The notes under the pieces are model-generated. The model was not told the DNA's origin and did not search any database. It was given only the letters and a program-made list of their open reading frames with translations. Source: Porpolomopsis calyptriformis (lineage: Eukaryota > Basidiomycota > Agaricomycetes > Agaricales > Hygrophoraceae). From it: DNA of 64,000 nucleotides. Location of the stretch: the NCBI GenBank assembly GCA_951640195.1, contig OX621165.1:1302001-1366000 (forward strand), in the 5' to 3' direction. This document shows positions 22,716 to 33,780 of the stretch, piece by piece. Each line of letters starts with the position of its first letter. Position 1 is the first letter of the stretch. A program made the position numbers and the translations under genes.

Positions 22716-23730
22716 AAACCCTGTTTCTCCAAAGCTCTCTTCAGCTCTTCTTTCCTCTTAGGCTCCCAGTTGATGATACCACACTTCTCGAAATCTTGAT
22801 GAGAATCTTCATTGGAGTTGACCTCCTCAATTGAGGCTGAGGTCTCTAGAACTCGAATGTTTCTCCCTCGACCAGGTTTCTTTCCTCCACGACCTCTAGC
22901 TGCTGGGGTGAAGGAGCGGCTTCCAGAACCAGAAGTACTCGTCCTAGGAGTATTGGGACAAGACCTGGCAAAGTGGCCAAATCATCCACAGTTGAAACAT
23001 GCTCCTTTGGGAATTCCTCCTAGTGAAGCAGGCTTTTCTTCTTGTTTGATTCTGGGGGCAGCAGGGTTGGAATAGGTGGAGGGACCAGTAGGTGGTCCTT
23101 GTCAGTAGGGGGTGTTGGTGATGCGAGTGTTACGAGTCTGGGGCTTAGAAGATGTTCTAGCTAGGAATTCTCGATGTCGTCTGTCAAGTTCTGCAGCACG
23201 AGACTGCCATTCAAAGAGGGTGGTGGGTTGACGATCTGAGAGGTAGATCTGTCACAAAAGGGAGGGGTTGAGTCCGTCTTTATATAAAGTCACCGAAGCT
23301 TCTTGTCCGTATCCAGTATCATGGGCCCATCGATTGAAATTGATGTTGTACTCCTCTGCGCTCTTGTTGAACTGCTTGACGTCCTTGATCTTCAGTTGAG
23401 CAGTTGACTTGGGGTCCAAGTCTCCAAAGTCTCGGGTGAGGGCTTGTTCAAAGACAGCCCAATTGGCACTAACCCAGTTCAACATTGTGTAAGCATCTAC
23501 TTGACGCTCAGCCCATGGTTCTGCATTTCCTCCAATCATAAACGACAAGGCATAGATAATCTTGTTGGCCTCTGAGATTCCTGGTCGTTCCAAATGATTC
23601 AACTTCACTTGACGCAGGAAGTTGCGGAGCTCGGTGGGATCACCAGAGAATTCATCAGGAGGGTTCATCTTGATCTTGGCGGGGGCAGGGGCAGGGGCAG
23701 GGACAGGGGCAGGGGCAGGGACAGGTTGGG
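22712..23730 (-). pseudogene. gag of element C, C-terminal two thirds
   Basis: It continues from 32434 once element B is removed. It contains the capsid-like region (MNPPDEFSGDPTELRNFLRQ, later YGQEASVTLYKDGLNPSLL) and the zinc knuckle CFNCG-stop-FGHFARSC (C-x2-C-x4-H-x4-C), followed by an Arg/Gly-rich tail. At least three TGA codons (after NPSLL, in TNTPY-stop-QG and inside the knuckle) stand where B has CGA for Arg. It ends ...EKQGF with TGA at 22714-22712. Confidence 0.9.
22715..22721 (-). other. -1 frameshift heptamer GGGTTTT at the C gag stop
   Basis: In gag phase the sequence reads CAG GGT TTT TGA. The heptamer G-GGT-TTT fits the X-XXY-YYZ rule for -1 ribosomal slippage and sits directly before the stop; pol is open in exactly that frame. 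The same site is present in B and H. Confidence 0.75.
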
Positions 23731-24089
23731 TGTCAGAGATATATTTTTTCTTTTTCCTTTGCTCATCTATCTCTATTTACATCAGACAGTTTACATCAAT
23801 AACTGCTTAGCCACCCAAGCTCCACTTAGTAATAGAAGGTGACCAAGCCATATCTATATTTAGTCTACCATCACTCTCCTTATCTACATGACTCATCCAT
23901 AGTCGTTACGACTCACACATAGTCAGTATGACTCATACTTAGCTAGTATATAAAGCTAGCAGTAGATAGACTTAGGATAAGTCTGTTTCTTTCGTTAACA
24001 CCCCAATCAGTAGTCTTCCAACCCTTTAAAACCCTACACCTAGAGCCTGAAGTAAAACCTTGCGATCAACCCTAGACTGCCATCTAACA
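23731..24089 (+). repeat. 5' LTR of element B (359 bp)
   Basis: It begins TGTCAGAGATATATT and ends GACTGCCATCTAACA. The partner is the interrupted LTR 30356-32428. TSD TTGGG flanks the element (23726-23730 and 32429-32433) and splits the gag of C. By eye it differs from its partner at eight positions, all transitions. A TATA box (TATATAAA) is at 23947-23954. Confidence 0.95.
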
Positions 24090-24101
24090 AGAAACAGACT
24101 T
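24089..24101 (+). other. self-complementary primer-binding site of element B
   Basis: AAGAAACAGACTT spans the LTR end and the first leader bases. It is the exact complement of AAGTCTGTTTCTT at 23979-23991 in the LTR, 32 bases downstream of the TATA box, where the transcript should begin. There is no TGG of a tRNA-type site. This is the arrangement of Tf1/sushi-type self-priming elements. Confidence 0.7.
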
Positions 24102-24269
24102 CCTTCTTGCTCACTCCACGCTATACAACCCTTATTCTGTCTGGCCAGCACTGAAGGTCTTCACCCACCAGATCAATTTCACCACCCAGACATCAACATT
24201 GATTAGGCTTGCTCTCTCCCCTTGTATTCCCGTCAAGCCCCCCAATATCCAACTGCCACCATTCCACTA

Positions 24270-25691
24270 ATGGTTTTGACTCGTTCATCATCCACTATCC
24301 CTCACCCTGCTATCCCTCTCTCCCAGGAAGGCTCTCTCCCTCCTGCCCCAGCTCCCATCCCCGACGAGACGGTTAACCCTGCCCAAGAAGAAGAACAAGA
24401 AGAACAAAAAGAATAAGCGGGTCCCTCTCACTCAAAAGGGAAAGGTCGAGCTGAGGACAATGATGAGGATGAAGAAGAAGATCCACGCATAGCCTTCAAG
24501 ATCATGAAGCAGGATTATCAACAATTGCTGCAGGTCCAACAAGACCAAGTGCAAGCGAGTCATAGAATCGAACAACAACTTCAAGTATTGATGGCTAACC
24601 TCATAGGCCCCCAACCTGTCCCTGCCCCTCTTGGGCTATTTCCCCAACCCTTCCAAGTACCCCCAGTATTCCCCCAACCTGTCCCTGCCCCTGCCCCTAT
24701 CCCTGCCCCTGCCCCTGCCCCTACCAAGAGCAAGATGAACCCTCCTGACGAATTCTCTGGTGATCCCACCAAGCTCCGCAACTTCCTGCGTCAAGTGAAG
24801 TTGAATCATTTGGGACGACCAGGAATCTCAGAGGCCAACAAGATTATCTATGCCTTGTTGTTTATGATTGGAGGAAACGCAGAACCATGGGCTGAGCGTC
24901 AAGTAGACGCTTACACAACGTTGAACTGGGTTGGTGCCGATTGGGCTGTCTTTGAACAAGCCCTCACCCGAGACTTTGGAGACTTGGACCCCAAGTCAAC
25001 TGCTCAACTGAAGATCAAGGACATCAAGCAGTTCAACAAGAGCGCAGAGGAGTACAACATCAATTTCAATCGATGGGCCCATGATACTGGATACGGACAA
25101 GAAGCTTCGGTGACTTTGTATAAAGACGGACTCAACCCCTCCCTTTTGCGACAGATCTACCTTTCAGATTGTCAACCCACCACCCTCTTTGAATGGCAGT
25201 CTCATGCTGCAGAACTTGACAGACGACATCGAGAATTCCTGGCTAGAACATCTTCTAAGCCCCAGACTCGTAACACTCGCATCACCAACACCCCCTACCG
25301 ACAAGGACTACCTACTGGTCCCTCCACCTATTCCAACCCTGCTGCCCCCAGAATCAAACAAGAAGAGAAGCCTGCTTCACTAGGAGGAATTCCCAAAGGA
25401 GCATGTTTCAACTGTGGACGATTTGGCCACTTTGCCAGTTCTTGTCCCAATGCTCCTAGGACGAGTACTTCTGGTTCTGGAAGCTGCTCCTTCACCCCAG
25501 CAGCTAGAAGTCGTGGAGGAAAGAAACCCGGTCGAGGAAGAAACGTTCGAGTTCTGGAGACCTCAGCCTTGATTGAGGAGGTTAACTCTAATGAAGATTC
25601 TCGTCAAGATTTCGAGAAGTGTGGTATCGTCAACTGGGAGCCTAAGAGGAAAGAAGAGCTGAAGAGAGCTTTGGAGAAACAGGGTTTTTGA
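24270..25691 (+). pseudogene. gag of element B
   Basis: It starts MVLTRSSSTIPHPAIPLSQ, about 180 bases after the LTR. A TAA at 24414-24416 falls in an acidic Glu-rich stretch (EEEQEEQKE), where C reads through. Then come a coiled segment (MKQDYQQLLQVQQDQVQAS), a Pro/Ala repeat (PVPAPAPIPAPAPAP), the capsid-like block (MNPPDEFSGDPTKLRNFLRQ), the zinc knuckle CFNCGRFGHFASSC and a basic tail (RSRGGKKPGRGRN). Apart from the one stop it is intact to TGA 25689-25691. Gag packages the RNA and forms particles. Confidence 0.92.
25682..25688 (+). other. -1 frameshift heptamer GGGTTTT at the B gag stop
   Basis: Gag reads CAG GGT TTT TGA and pol is open from TTG at 25688 in the -1 frame. This is a canonical X-XXY-YYZ site, conserved with C (22715-22721) and H (43719-43725), where the stop is TAA instead. 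Confidence 0.75.
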
Positions 25692-28600
25692 ACAGTCCGG
25701 ACAATAGCTCGTGCATTGCGGACTCCTTTTCTATGTGTACCACTACCCCTATGCAATCTATTTCTCAAATTCTTGGTGCACTTGATTCGAGCAAAGAAGC
25801 TTTAACCATACCCCTTTGGTTGGAAACCACAGACACTGGTAGACGAATTGCCGCCAGTGCATTGATAGACTCTGGCGCCTCTAGATGTTTTATAAACTGG
25901 AACTTCGTGCAGGAGTGCGATATCCCTTTTTATCAATTGGAAGGACCAATCCCTGTGTGGAACGCAGATGGGACAGACAACCGAGGAGGTCCCATCGAAT
26001 ATGCTGTAGACCTGTGGATGGAGACGCCGGATTTTCCTAGGGAACGAACCCATTTAGAAGTGACAAATTTAGGAGATATGATACAGGTTATCCTCGGCTA
26101 CCCGTGGCTCAAATGTAACGATCCCCTGGTTGACTGGAAGGCTGGAACACTGACTTCACGTCAGACTGTGGCCCCAACCAAGACTTCTCAGGCTGGAGTG
26201 ATAGTGTCACGAGTAGGCTCTACATTGAATGGCGACTCCTACGCCAAGATTATCAGATTGGTCTCACTGGGAGATCATGCAAGACCCACTACCGTGGAGG
26301 AAGATATGAAAAAGTATGTGCCGAAGAAATACTGGAGGCACTGGAAGGTGTTTATGAAGACTACCTTCAATGAACCTCCCCCACGATGACCAGAATTTGA
26401 CTATGCGATTGATCTCGAACCTACCTTTAGACCCAAGATCGGAAAGGTGTACAAACTCACTGAGTACGAACAGGGAAAGCTGAATGAATTCCTAGAGGAA
26501 CAACTTGCAAGTGGACGAATACGACGATCAAACTCCAAACAAGCTGCCTCGTTCTTCTTTGCTGCCAAAGGTGAAGAAGTTAATGCCCAAGGACAAGATG
26601 CTGGACTACGTCCAATCCAAGACTATCACTATCTGAATGCTCACACAATCCCAGACGCCTATCCCTTACCTCTCATCTCTGAGATTATTCAACAGACCAA
26701 GTTATCAGAAGCGGAATTGTTCACAGTCATGGATATCTGATGGGGCTTCAACAATATTCGTATCAAAGAAGGAGATGAATGGAAAGGAGCCTTCAACACT
26801 CGACGAGGGCTGTTCGAACCCACTGTTATGTTCTTTGGAATGCGAAACTCGCCTGCCTCCTTCCAACGAATGATCGATGTTCTCTTCAAAGAGGTTATCG
26901 ATTCCAAACAGGTCCACATCTATATTGACGATATCTTGATCATGGGAAAGGACCTCACTGAACTCACCTTTTGGACAGAACGAACTCTAGAGATCATGGA
27001 GAAGAATCAACTGTCCTGCAAACCTGTCAAGTGCCAGTTCGAGAAAAAGGAAGTGATTTATCTGGGGATGATGATCTCTACAGGCCACATTGCTATTAAC
27101 CCCAAGAAGGTTGAGGCAATCAGAACCTGGCCTATCCCCCAGAAGAAACGAGATCTCCAATCCTTCCTTGGCACTGCCAACTTTTGGTGGAGGTTTATCA
27201 AGGATTACTCCCTGATTGCTCGTCCTCTCAATGAGCTCCTATGAAAGGATCAAGAATGGATTTGGACCCCTAGGCAACAACGTGCTTTTGATACCCTCAA
27301 GAATGCACTTACCTCTGCTCCTGTTTTGAGGACCCCAAAGCCAGATCTTCCTTACCTTCTAGAGACGGATGCCTCTGGTGTTGCACTAGGTGCAGTGCTA
27401 ACCCAGAAGGAGAATGACGAAGAGGATTGGCACCCCATTGGCTTCTACTCCAAGACCCTCCTCCCAGCTGAACGAAATTACCCCACCCATGACCAAGAGC
27501 TTTTGGCTATTATATCTGCCTTGAATGAATGGAGATACCTCCTACAAGGGACGCGACAGCCCATTATGATCAAGACTGATAACCAGTCCCTCCAATACTT
27601 CATGACCAGTCACCAACTCTCCAGACACCAGGCTAGATGGTCTGAGTTTTTAGCTTGCTTTTGGTTCAGAATCAGCTACCAGCCTAGGATCAAGAATAAG
27701 GCTGATGGACTCTCCAAATGTTCAGATCATTACCTGGAGTCTTATGAGGAGGTGGAGGACAAGGTCCTTCTGCCAAAAGAACTTTTTGTCAATGCGCTTT
27801 TTATCAATGCGATTATCAGTTTATCGTCCCCCAACTTTTTATCCAAGCTTTGTTTTCATTCCCCCCTACCTCTTGAGATCATGGCCAAAATTGAAGATCC
27901 CTCTTCTGGATACACCCATGTAGATGGCATTGTGCGCGATGCTGGAGATCGTATAGTTGTGCCAAAGGACGTATCTTTGCACACAGAAATTATTCGATTG
28001 ACCCACAACACACCCACTGGTGGCCATCCTGGCATTGAGAAGACGAAGGAACTGCTCCTCCGTAATTATACATGGGAAGGTGCCCCACAAGATATCACCA
28101 ATTACGTGAAGTCCTGCCTTGCTTGTCAACAGACCAAGGTTTATCCACAGAAACCCACTGGACTTCTCCAACCGTTACCCCCTCCTACTAAACCGTGGCA
28201 ACAGATCACTGCTGATCTAATCATGGAACTCCCTAATTCAAAAGGATTTGATGCTATTCTAGTTGTGGTGGACAGATTCACCAAACGGGCTCACTTCATC
28301 CCAACAACTGGAAACCTGTCTGCTAAAGGAACTGCTGCGCTGTTTCAAGAACATGTCTGGAAGCACCATGGATGGCCAGAGAAGATCATTACTGATCGAG
28401 GAACCCAGTTCTCATCAAAATTCGCTACGTCATTGAATGAACTCCTAGGAACCACTTCTGGGCTTTCTACCGCCTATCACCCCCAAACAGACAGACAAAC
28501 TGAACGAACCAATCAAGAGTTAGAGCAGTACGTATGGCTCTACACTAACTTCATGCAAGACGATTGGAAAGATTGGTTAGCTCCAGCGGAGTTCGCTTAT

Positions 28601-29269
28601 AACAACCAAGAACATTCCTCCACTCACCAATCCCCCTTCTGGCTTGAATATGGCCGACACCCTCACACCCCCTTATCAGTTCCAACCCAAACCTCAAATC
28701 CCGATGCCAACGAGTTTTATGTGCAGCTCACTAGGGCTAGAGAGAATGCTGAAGAGTCTCTCCAAAAGACCGCTAACTCAATGAAGCTCTATGCCGATCG
28801 AAAATGTCAAAAGGAACCCACGTTTTACGAAGGACAAAGGGTCTGGCTTGATGCCAAGAATTTGAAAACTGGCCAGCCCGCGAAGAAACTGGATGTCCGC
28901 CAGCTCGGACCTTTTATAATCCTAAAACAAGTATCACCTGTGGCTTACCAACTAAAGCTACCGCTGTCATGGAGGATTCATCCCGTGTTTCACGTTTCAC
29001 TACTCAAGGCTCTAGAAGAGAATCTCGATCTCCACCCCCCGATTGGAGAAGATGACAATCTCCGACCACCTCTGGATGTGATCGAAGGAGAGCCCGAGTA
29101 TGAAGTGGAACGTATTCTCAATCACACCCCAGGAAAACGGAACCAACAATACCTAATCAAGTGGAAAGGCTACCTGATAGAGGCAGCCACCTGGGAACCA
29201 CAATGGAGCCTCAAGCATGCAAAAGACGTCTTAATGAATTATGAAAAGTCTATTCAAGCAGCGATTTAA
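25688..29269 (+). pseudogene. pol of element B: protease, reverse transcriptase, RNase H, integrase, chromodomain
   Basis: There are about 1,190 codons in the same order as in C: protease (ALIDSGASRCFINW), reverse transcriptase (LRPIQDYHYLNAHT, VHIYIDDILIMG), RNase H (YLLETDASGVALGAV), integrase (HPGIEKTKELLLRNY...SCLACQQTK, IITDRGTQFSSK, HPQTDRQTERTNQE) and chromodomain (YEVERILNHT, YLIKWKGYL, ATWEPQW). Three TGA codons break it, at 26387-26389, 26738-26740 and 27241-27243. At the first two C has CAA and at the third CGA, consistent with an ancestral CGA throughout. Everything from 27244 to the end, including RNase H and integrase, is open. It ends with TAA. Confidence 0.95.
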
Positions 29270-29383
29270 CTCTCTTTCACAAATACTACCGACATCACGA
29301 TCATTAAATCTCTTTTTCTCCTTTTCAATCTCTGACAACTATAAGGACTTCCCCTTCCCGACAATCATCAAAAGAAGCACGAA

Positions 29384-30076
29384 ATGCCCTGCCAAGTTCT
29401 TTATGCCCGCAAGTCGACTGGGAGGCGTCCACCCCGAGGGAACCCCACTGCTTCTACCTCCAACCTTCCCCCTGATTCCTCTTCCTCCTCTTCCTCATCT
29501 GACAGCGTCTTGGTGACCCGACGGTTCAAGAAGCCAAGACGACGTACTGATACCATTGACAAGCCGGGACGAAATTGTAACTACCGAGGGCTCCCCTTTG
29601 CCAAGGTCGAGCACCTATCTGGGTGCCCTGAGACCTACATCCCATTTATTTCTGGAGCACGTCGATGCGAACTCAACTATGACCATCACTGGTACATGTT
29701 CGACAAGGACAGTGACTTTGACAACAAGAAGAATCAACTCGAAGATTGGCTGGAGGCATACCAAGTTGGGCGCCAACTTTTGATGGTTATACTGGACCAG
29801 GACGAATCCGACGTCACCACCCCCACTATCCCTGAAGACCCCATCTCGCACCGTATCCATCGCGTTGCTGACCGACTCTATACTGCCCGGAATGGGTACC
29901 GCTCGATGATGGATGCCAAGTATGAAAGGATCCTTGACCTGGAGGAGAATGCTGTGATGTGTAGGGAGCTGGCTGAAACTTGGTTGCGACGTGCCTAGGA
30001 GTTGGACGGCCGTTACCACTGGTTTGACCCAGATGGACACCTGCTTCAACCCCCAGTTTATGATGGCGCAACCTAG
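29384..30076 (+). pseudogene. ORF3 of element B
   Basis: It is the counterpart of the intact ORF3 of C. It starts MPCQVLYARKSTGRRPPRG, 115 bases after pol, and reads the same blocks (GLPFAKVEHLSGCPETYIPF, YRSMMDAKYERILDLEENA). A TAG at 29996-29998 cuts it after RRA. The remaining codons to TAG 30074-30076 still match C (ELDGRYHWFDPDGHLLQPP). Conservation of reading frame between copies argues that this is a real element gene of unknown function. Confidence 0.8.
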
Positions 30077-30468
30077 GGACCGGATGCTGTTCCCGAATGA
30101 ACAGTATTCCTTACGCCTCCCTTCTGGATGTGTGGTTAGAGAAGGTGATATCTACTGGAGAGTTGAGGAAAAGTATACCTAGTGGATAGTCTTTGATCCG
30201 ACAACTATCCACTCATCCCTCCTCTTCATCGCTCACCCATCTCATCACCCCTCTACCCACCTCTACCATCCCTTTACACCTCTCCTTGACACCCTTCCTT
30301 CGCTTCGAAGGGTCTTCTCAAAATTTGGGATGAATTTCCTTTTTGTGGAGGTGAATGTTAGAGATATATTTTTTCTTTTTCCTTTGCTCATCTATCTCTA
30401 TTTACATCAGACAGTTTACATCAATAACCGCTTAGCCACCCAAGCTCCACTTAGTAATAGAAGGTGAC

Positions 30469-32177
30469 TGTTATGAAATTGGCATTCACTCTCTTAAAAT
30501 TCCTCTCTTTTCTTCATTCTTTTCCTTTTCTTTCTTATACCAATTCTTTTGGAAGGAAGGCTGTCTTTATTGGCAGCGGAAACTACTTGTATAAAAGGAG
30601 GAGTCCATGTCCGACTAGCTAATTATACTAGTCTGTCTTGGCAATCTCCTGCACCATACTGTCCCTCAAGAACTCTACAAAACTCGACACTACTTGACCA
30701 TCTATTGCGGCCAACTTATTACCCCAGTAGATTGCCCCATTGGTGTCACCACCAGAGGCCTGCAACTTGGCAGCCTTCCCTTCAATGAAACTCATCGCTA
30801 TCTTTCTCGCTTCCTCACCCAACCAATCGTTGGTGGGACTCCACAACAAACTGGGAGGAATTTCTTCCTCCTCGATCTTGACATTGACATTAGTCAACGA
30901 CGACGACAAATCTTCCACTAAGAATAAAGAGTCAACAATCATGAAGAAAGCGAGAGAATTGAGAAGCTTACCACTAGATAAAGAACTCAATGGACCAGGG
31001 GTCCAAGGACAAAAGGGGGGACTGGCAGCCCAGTCGACTGCCTCCTTCTTGACAGAAGGGAGGGAATCAGCCCACTTGTCAGACCCCCAATTAACCTGCT
31101 CCTCCAAAGGGAGCTGGGAAGTAGGGGGAGGGGCGTCATCATCCCAAGCTAAAGAAGGGAAAGCCTATTATCAACAAACACAGACTAATAAAGACAAAAC
31201 AAAATACTCACCAAGCGGATCCTCCATCAAGCCGCAAGCATGCTGGATTGGCCAGCGAATGAACGGACACTTCTTGACTTTGTGCTTGCCACTACAAGCA
31301 AAGCAGGAGAAAGAAGACCAACAGAGGTCAGCGTTGGAGGGGATGCGCTGGAGGTAATAGTGAAACGAATCGCAATCGAGAAAGACAGGAGCAGTGCGGT
31401 GCACCACTCCAGACTGCTTGAAGAATCGGACGTAGTGGCCTTGGTGGGAGGGAGTCATGATGAATTGACAAGGATTGAACTGAAGCATAGGGATACAACC
31501 CCACACCTTTTATATGCTCAGACACAAAGGGAAGACCAAAAGGAGGTTCCTCAGTCAAAGAAGAGAAACCTGATACACCAGACAAGAGATAGAAACAATG
31601 GCGATCTCATGACTAGAAGAACAATAGGAACCAGTCATGAGACAGCACAGCCTGATACTGCGGAAGGCTATGCCCAATAGAGTTGAGTTATCAAAAACAA
31701 CACAGCCTTCCGCAGTATGACTAAGAACAATGGCAAACCTTAAACCGGAGGCTGTGAACAATAAGAAATGGGGTGACTGCAGAAGCTGACTCATAGTGAC
31801 TCCTATTTTAGAAATACTATATAAACCCTGAGGGCGAAGCGGATCATCACTTCGTCCTCCTGTGAGATTACTTGTAGTAGCACGAACGCAATCAGAATCA
31901 TCAGACTTCTTTTCCATCAGAACAAGAAAAGAGAAACACAAAACATAACTACTGAGCCAACCGTTCATGCCCATATTCCCTAAACTCTCAGCAGAAGCAC
32001 GCAACGGATTCAACCCGCAGAACAACTTCTTTGTAGAAGTAAAACTTAATTCAGAAGGAATCATCACTCTATACGAAGACGTCCCTGTCAGAACCTTCTT
32101 CTACATCCTACTAGACTTATTGAGCTCCAAGGCCTGCCTTGTGATTAACGAAAAGACTTGCAACTACAGTTGTGACA
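30469..32177 (+). repeat. solo LTR of the A family (1,709 bp)
   Basis: It starts TGTTATGAAATTGG and ends GTTGTGACA, with TSD GTGAC on both sides (30464-30468 and 32178-32182). No internal element sequence remains, so it arose by recombination between two LTRs. It is the innermost layer of the nest and matches 1000-2707 throughout. Confidence 0.95.
30628..31506 (-). CDS. antisense two-exon gene inside the solo A LTR, open copy
   Basis: Exon 1 is 31506-31212 and exon 2 is 31148-30628. The donor is GTGAGT, the acceptor TTTAG, and the phase joins PL to AWDDDAPPP, giving 271 residues without a stop. It begins MWGCIPMLQFNPCQFIMTPS and has HYVRFFKQSG and FLDCDSFHYYLQRI. A Cys/His cluster (CFACSGKHKVKKC, C-x2-C-x3-H-x4-C, one residue short of a gag-type knuckle) follows. 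The tail has IPPSLLWSPTNDWLGEEARK and QVVSSFVEFLRDSMVQEIAK. The protein family is unrecognised. Nucleic-acid binding is possible from the Cys/His cluster but unproven. It is preserved in a solo LTR that has no pol, while the copy at 1158-2036 has decayed. Confidence 0.7.
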
Positions 32178-32433
32178 GTGACCAAGCCATATCTATATTT
32201 AGTCTACCATCACTCTCCTTATCTACATGACTCATCCATAGTCATTACGACTCACACGTAGTCAGCATGACTCATACTTAGCTAGTATATAAAGCTAGCA
32301 GTAGATAGACTTAGGATAAGTCTGTTTCTTTTGTTAACACCCCAATCAGTAGTCTTCCAACCCTTTAAAACCCTACACCCAGAGCCTGAAGTAAAACCTT
32401 GCGATCAACCCTAGACTGCCGTCTAACATTGGG

Positions 32434-32833
32434 GGAATACTGGGGGTGCTTGGAAGGGTTGGGGAAATAGCCCAAGAGGGGCAGGGACAGGTTGGGGGCC
32501 TATGAGGTTGGCCATCAGTACTTGAAGTTGTTGTTTGATTCTATGACTCGCTTGCACTTGGTCTTGTTGGACCTGCAGCAATTGTTGATAATCCTGCTTC
32601 ATGATCTCGAAGGCTATGCGTGGATCTTCTTCTTCATCCTCATCATTGTCCTCAGCTCGACCTTTCCCTTTTGAGTGAGAGGGACCCGCTTGTTCTTCTT
32701 CTTCTTCTTCTTGTTCTTGGGCAGGGTCAACCATCTCGTCGTGGGAGGGAGCTGGGACAGGAGGGGGAGAGCCTTCCTGGGAGAGAGGGATAGCAGGGTG
32801 AGGGATAGTAGATGATGAACGAGTCAAAACCAT
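32434..32833 (-). pseudogene. gag of element C, N-terminal third
   Basis: From ATG 32833 (MVLTRSSSTIPHPAIPLSQ) it continues through an acidic run (QEEEEEEQAGPSHSKGKG) and the coiled segment DYQQLLQVQQDQVQAS to PPVFPQ, where element B is inserted. It joins 23730 in frame once B and one TTGGG are removed. There is no stop in this part. The leader and self-complementary primer site (33002-33014) precede it. Confidence 0.9.
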
Positions 32834-33013
32834 TGGTGGAATGGTGGCAGTTGGATATTGGGGGGCTTGATGGGAATACAAGGGGAGAGAGCAAGCCTAA
32901 TCGATGTTGATGTCTGGGTGGTGAAATTGATCTGGTGGGTGAAGACCTTCAGCGCTAGCCAGACAGAGTAGAGGTTGTATAGTGTGGAGTGAGCAAGAAG
33001 GAAGTCTGTTTCT

Positions 33014-33372
33014 TGTTAGACGGCAGTCTAGGGTTGATCGCAAGGTTTTACTTCAGGCTCTGGGTGTAGGGTTTTAAAGGGTTGGAAGACTACTGATTGG
33101 GGTGTTAACAAAAGAAACAGACTTATCCTAAGTCTATCTACTGCTAGCTTTATATACTAGTCAAGTATGAGTCATGCTGACTACGTGTGAGTCGTAACGA
33201 CTATGGATGAGTCATGTAGATAAGGAGAGTGATGGTAGACTAAATATAGATATGGCTTGGTCACCTTCTATTACTAAGCGGAGCTTGGGTGGCTAAGCGG
33301 TTATTGATGTAAACTGTCTGATATAAATAGAGACAGACGAGCAAAGGAAAAAGAAAAAATATATCTCTGACA
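33014..33372 (-). repeat. 5' LTR of element C (359 bp)
   Basis: It reads TGTTAGACGGCAG to TATCTCTGACA on the plus strand, followed by TSD CCCAG (33373-33377). The primer-binding site AAGAAACAGACTT (33014-33002, minus) is complementary to the LTR segment read from 33124 to 33112 on the plus strand as AAGAAACAGACTT, as in B. Confidence 0.95.
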
Positions 33373-33377
33373 CCCAG

Positions 33378-33763
33378 TTAATCAACGGATTGTAGCGGGT
33401 AAGCCAGCTGAATCCAAGAACAGCAGAACATGATGCATCCAACGGAGTGACCAAAAACTCAATATCTAGAGTTTCTCCAGATGGAAATTGGACAGGGAGG
33501 ATAACTCCCGTATCAATGGTTCTCCCTTGAGATCCATCAAATAATCGGAGTTGCTTTGGAGGAAGCGGAGATGTTTGGAGCTTGTTTCGATGGACAAAGT
33601 CAAAGTCCAAGAAACAGTGTGTGGATCCTGAATCGATAAGAGTCGGAATAGATAATGAATCGATAAAAAAAGTGATCAAAAAGGAATCAGAGCAAGGAAC
33701 GGAAGTGTTGAGCTTTACAATAGAAGACGCAGGAATGGTTTCAATGCAGTCCACATTCCGCAT
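33378..33763 (-). pseudogene. protease of element E, cut off by element C
   Basis: The frame starts at MRNVDCIETIPASSIVKLNT and reads to ...LTRYNPLIN, where C is inserted; the remaining codons run into the C LTR. The aspartic protease signature LIDSGSTHCFLDFDFV is complete, as is the second conserved patch (AVLGFSWLTRYNP). It is in the -1 frame relative to E gag and overlaps no longer ORF. Retroviral-type protease cleaves the polyprotein. It continues into the reverse transcriptase at 14680. Confidence 0.88.
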
Positions 33764-33780
33764 CTCATGCAGACTGCCTC

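Larger units (their letters stand above)
30356..32428 (+). repeat. 3' LTR of element B, split by a solo A LTR
   Basis: It follows the polypurine tract GTGGAGGTGAA. The LTR sequence is 30356-30468 plus 32183-32428, and removing the 1,709-bp insert and one 5-bp TSD gives 359 bp, identical in length to the other family members. It ends GTCTAACA, followed by the TTGGG target duplication of B. Confidence 0.95.
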
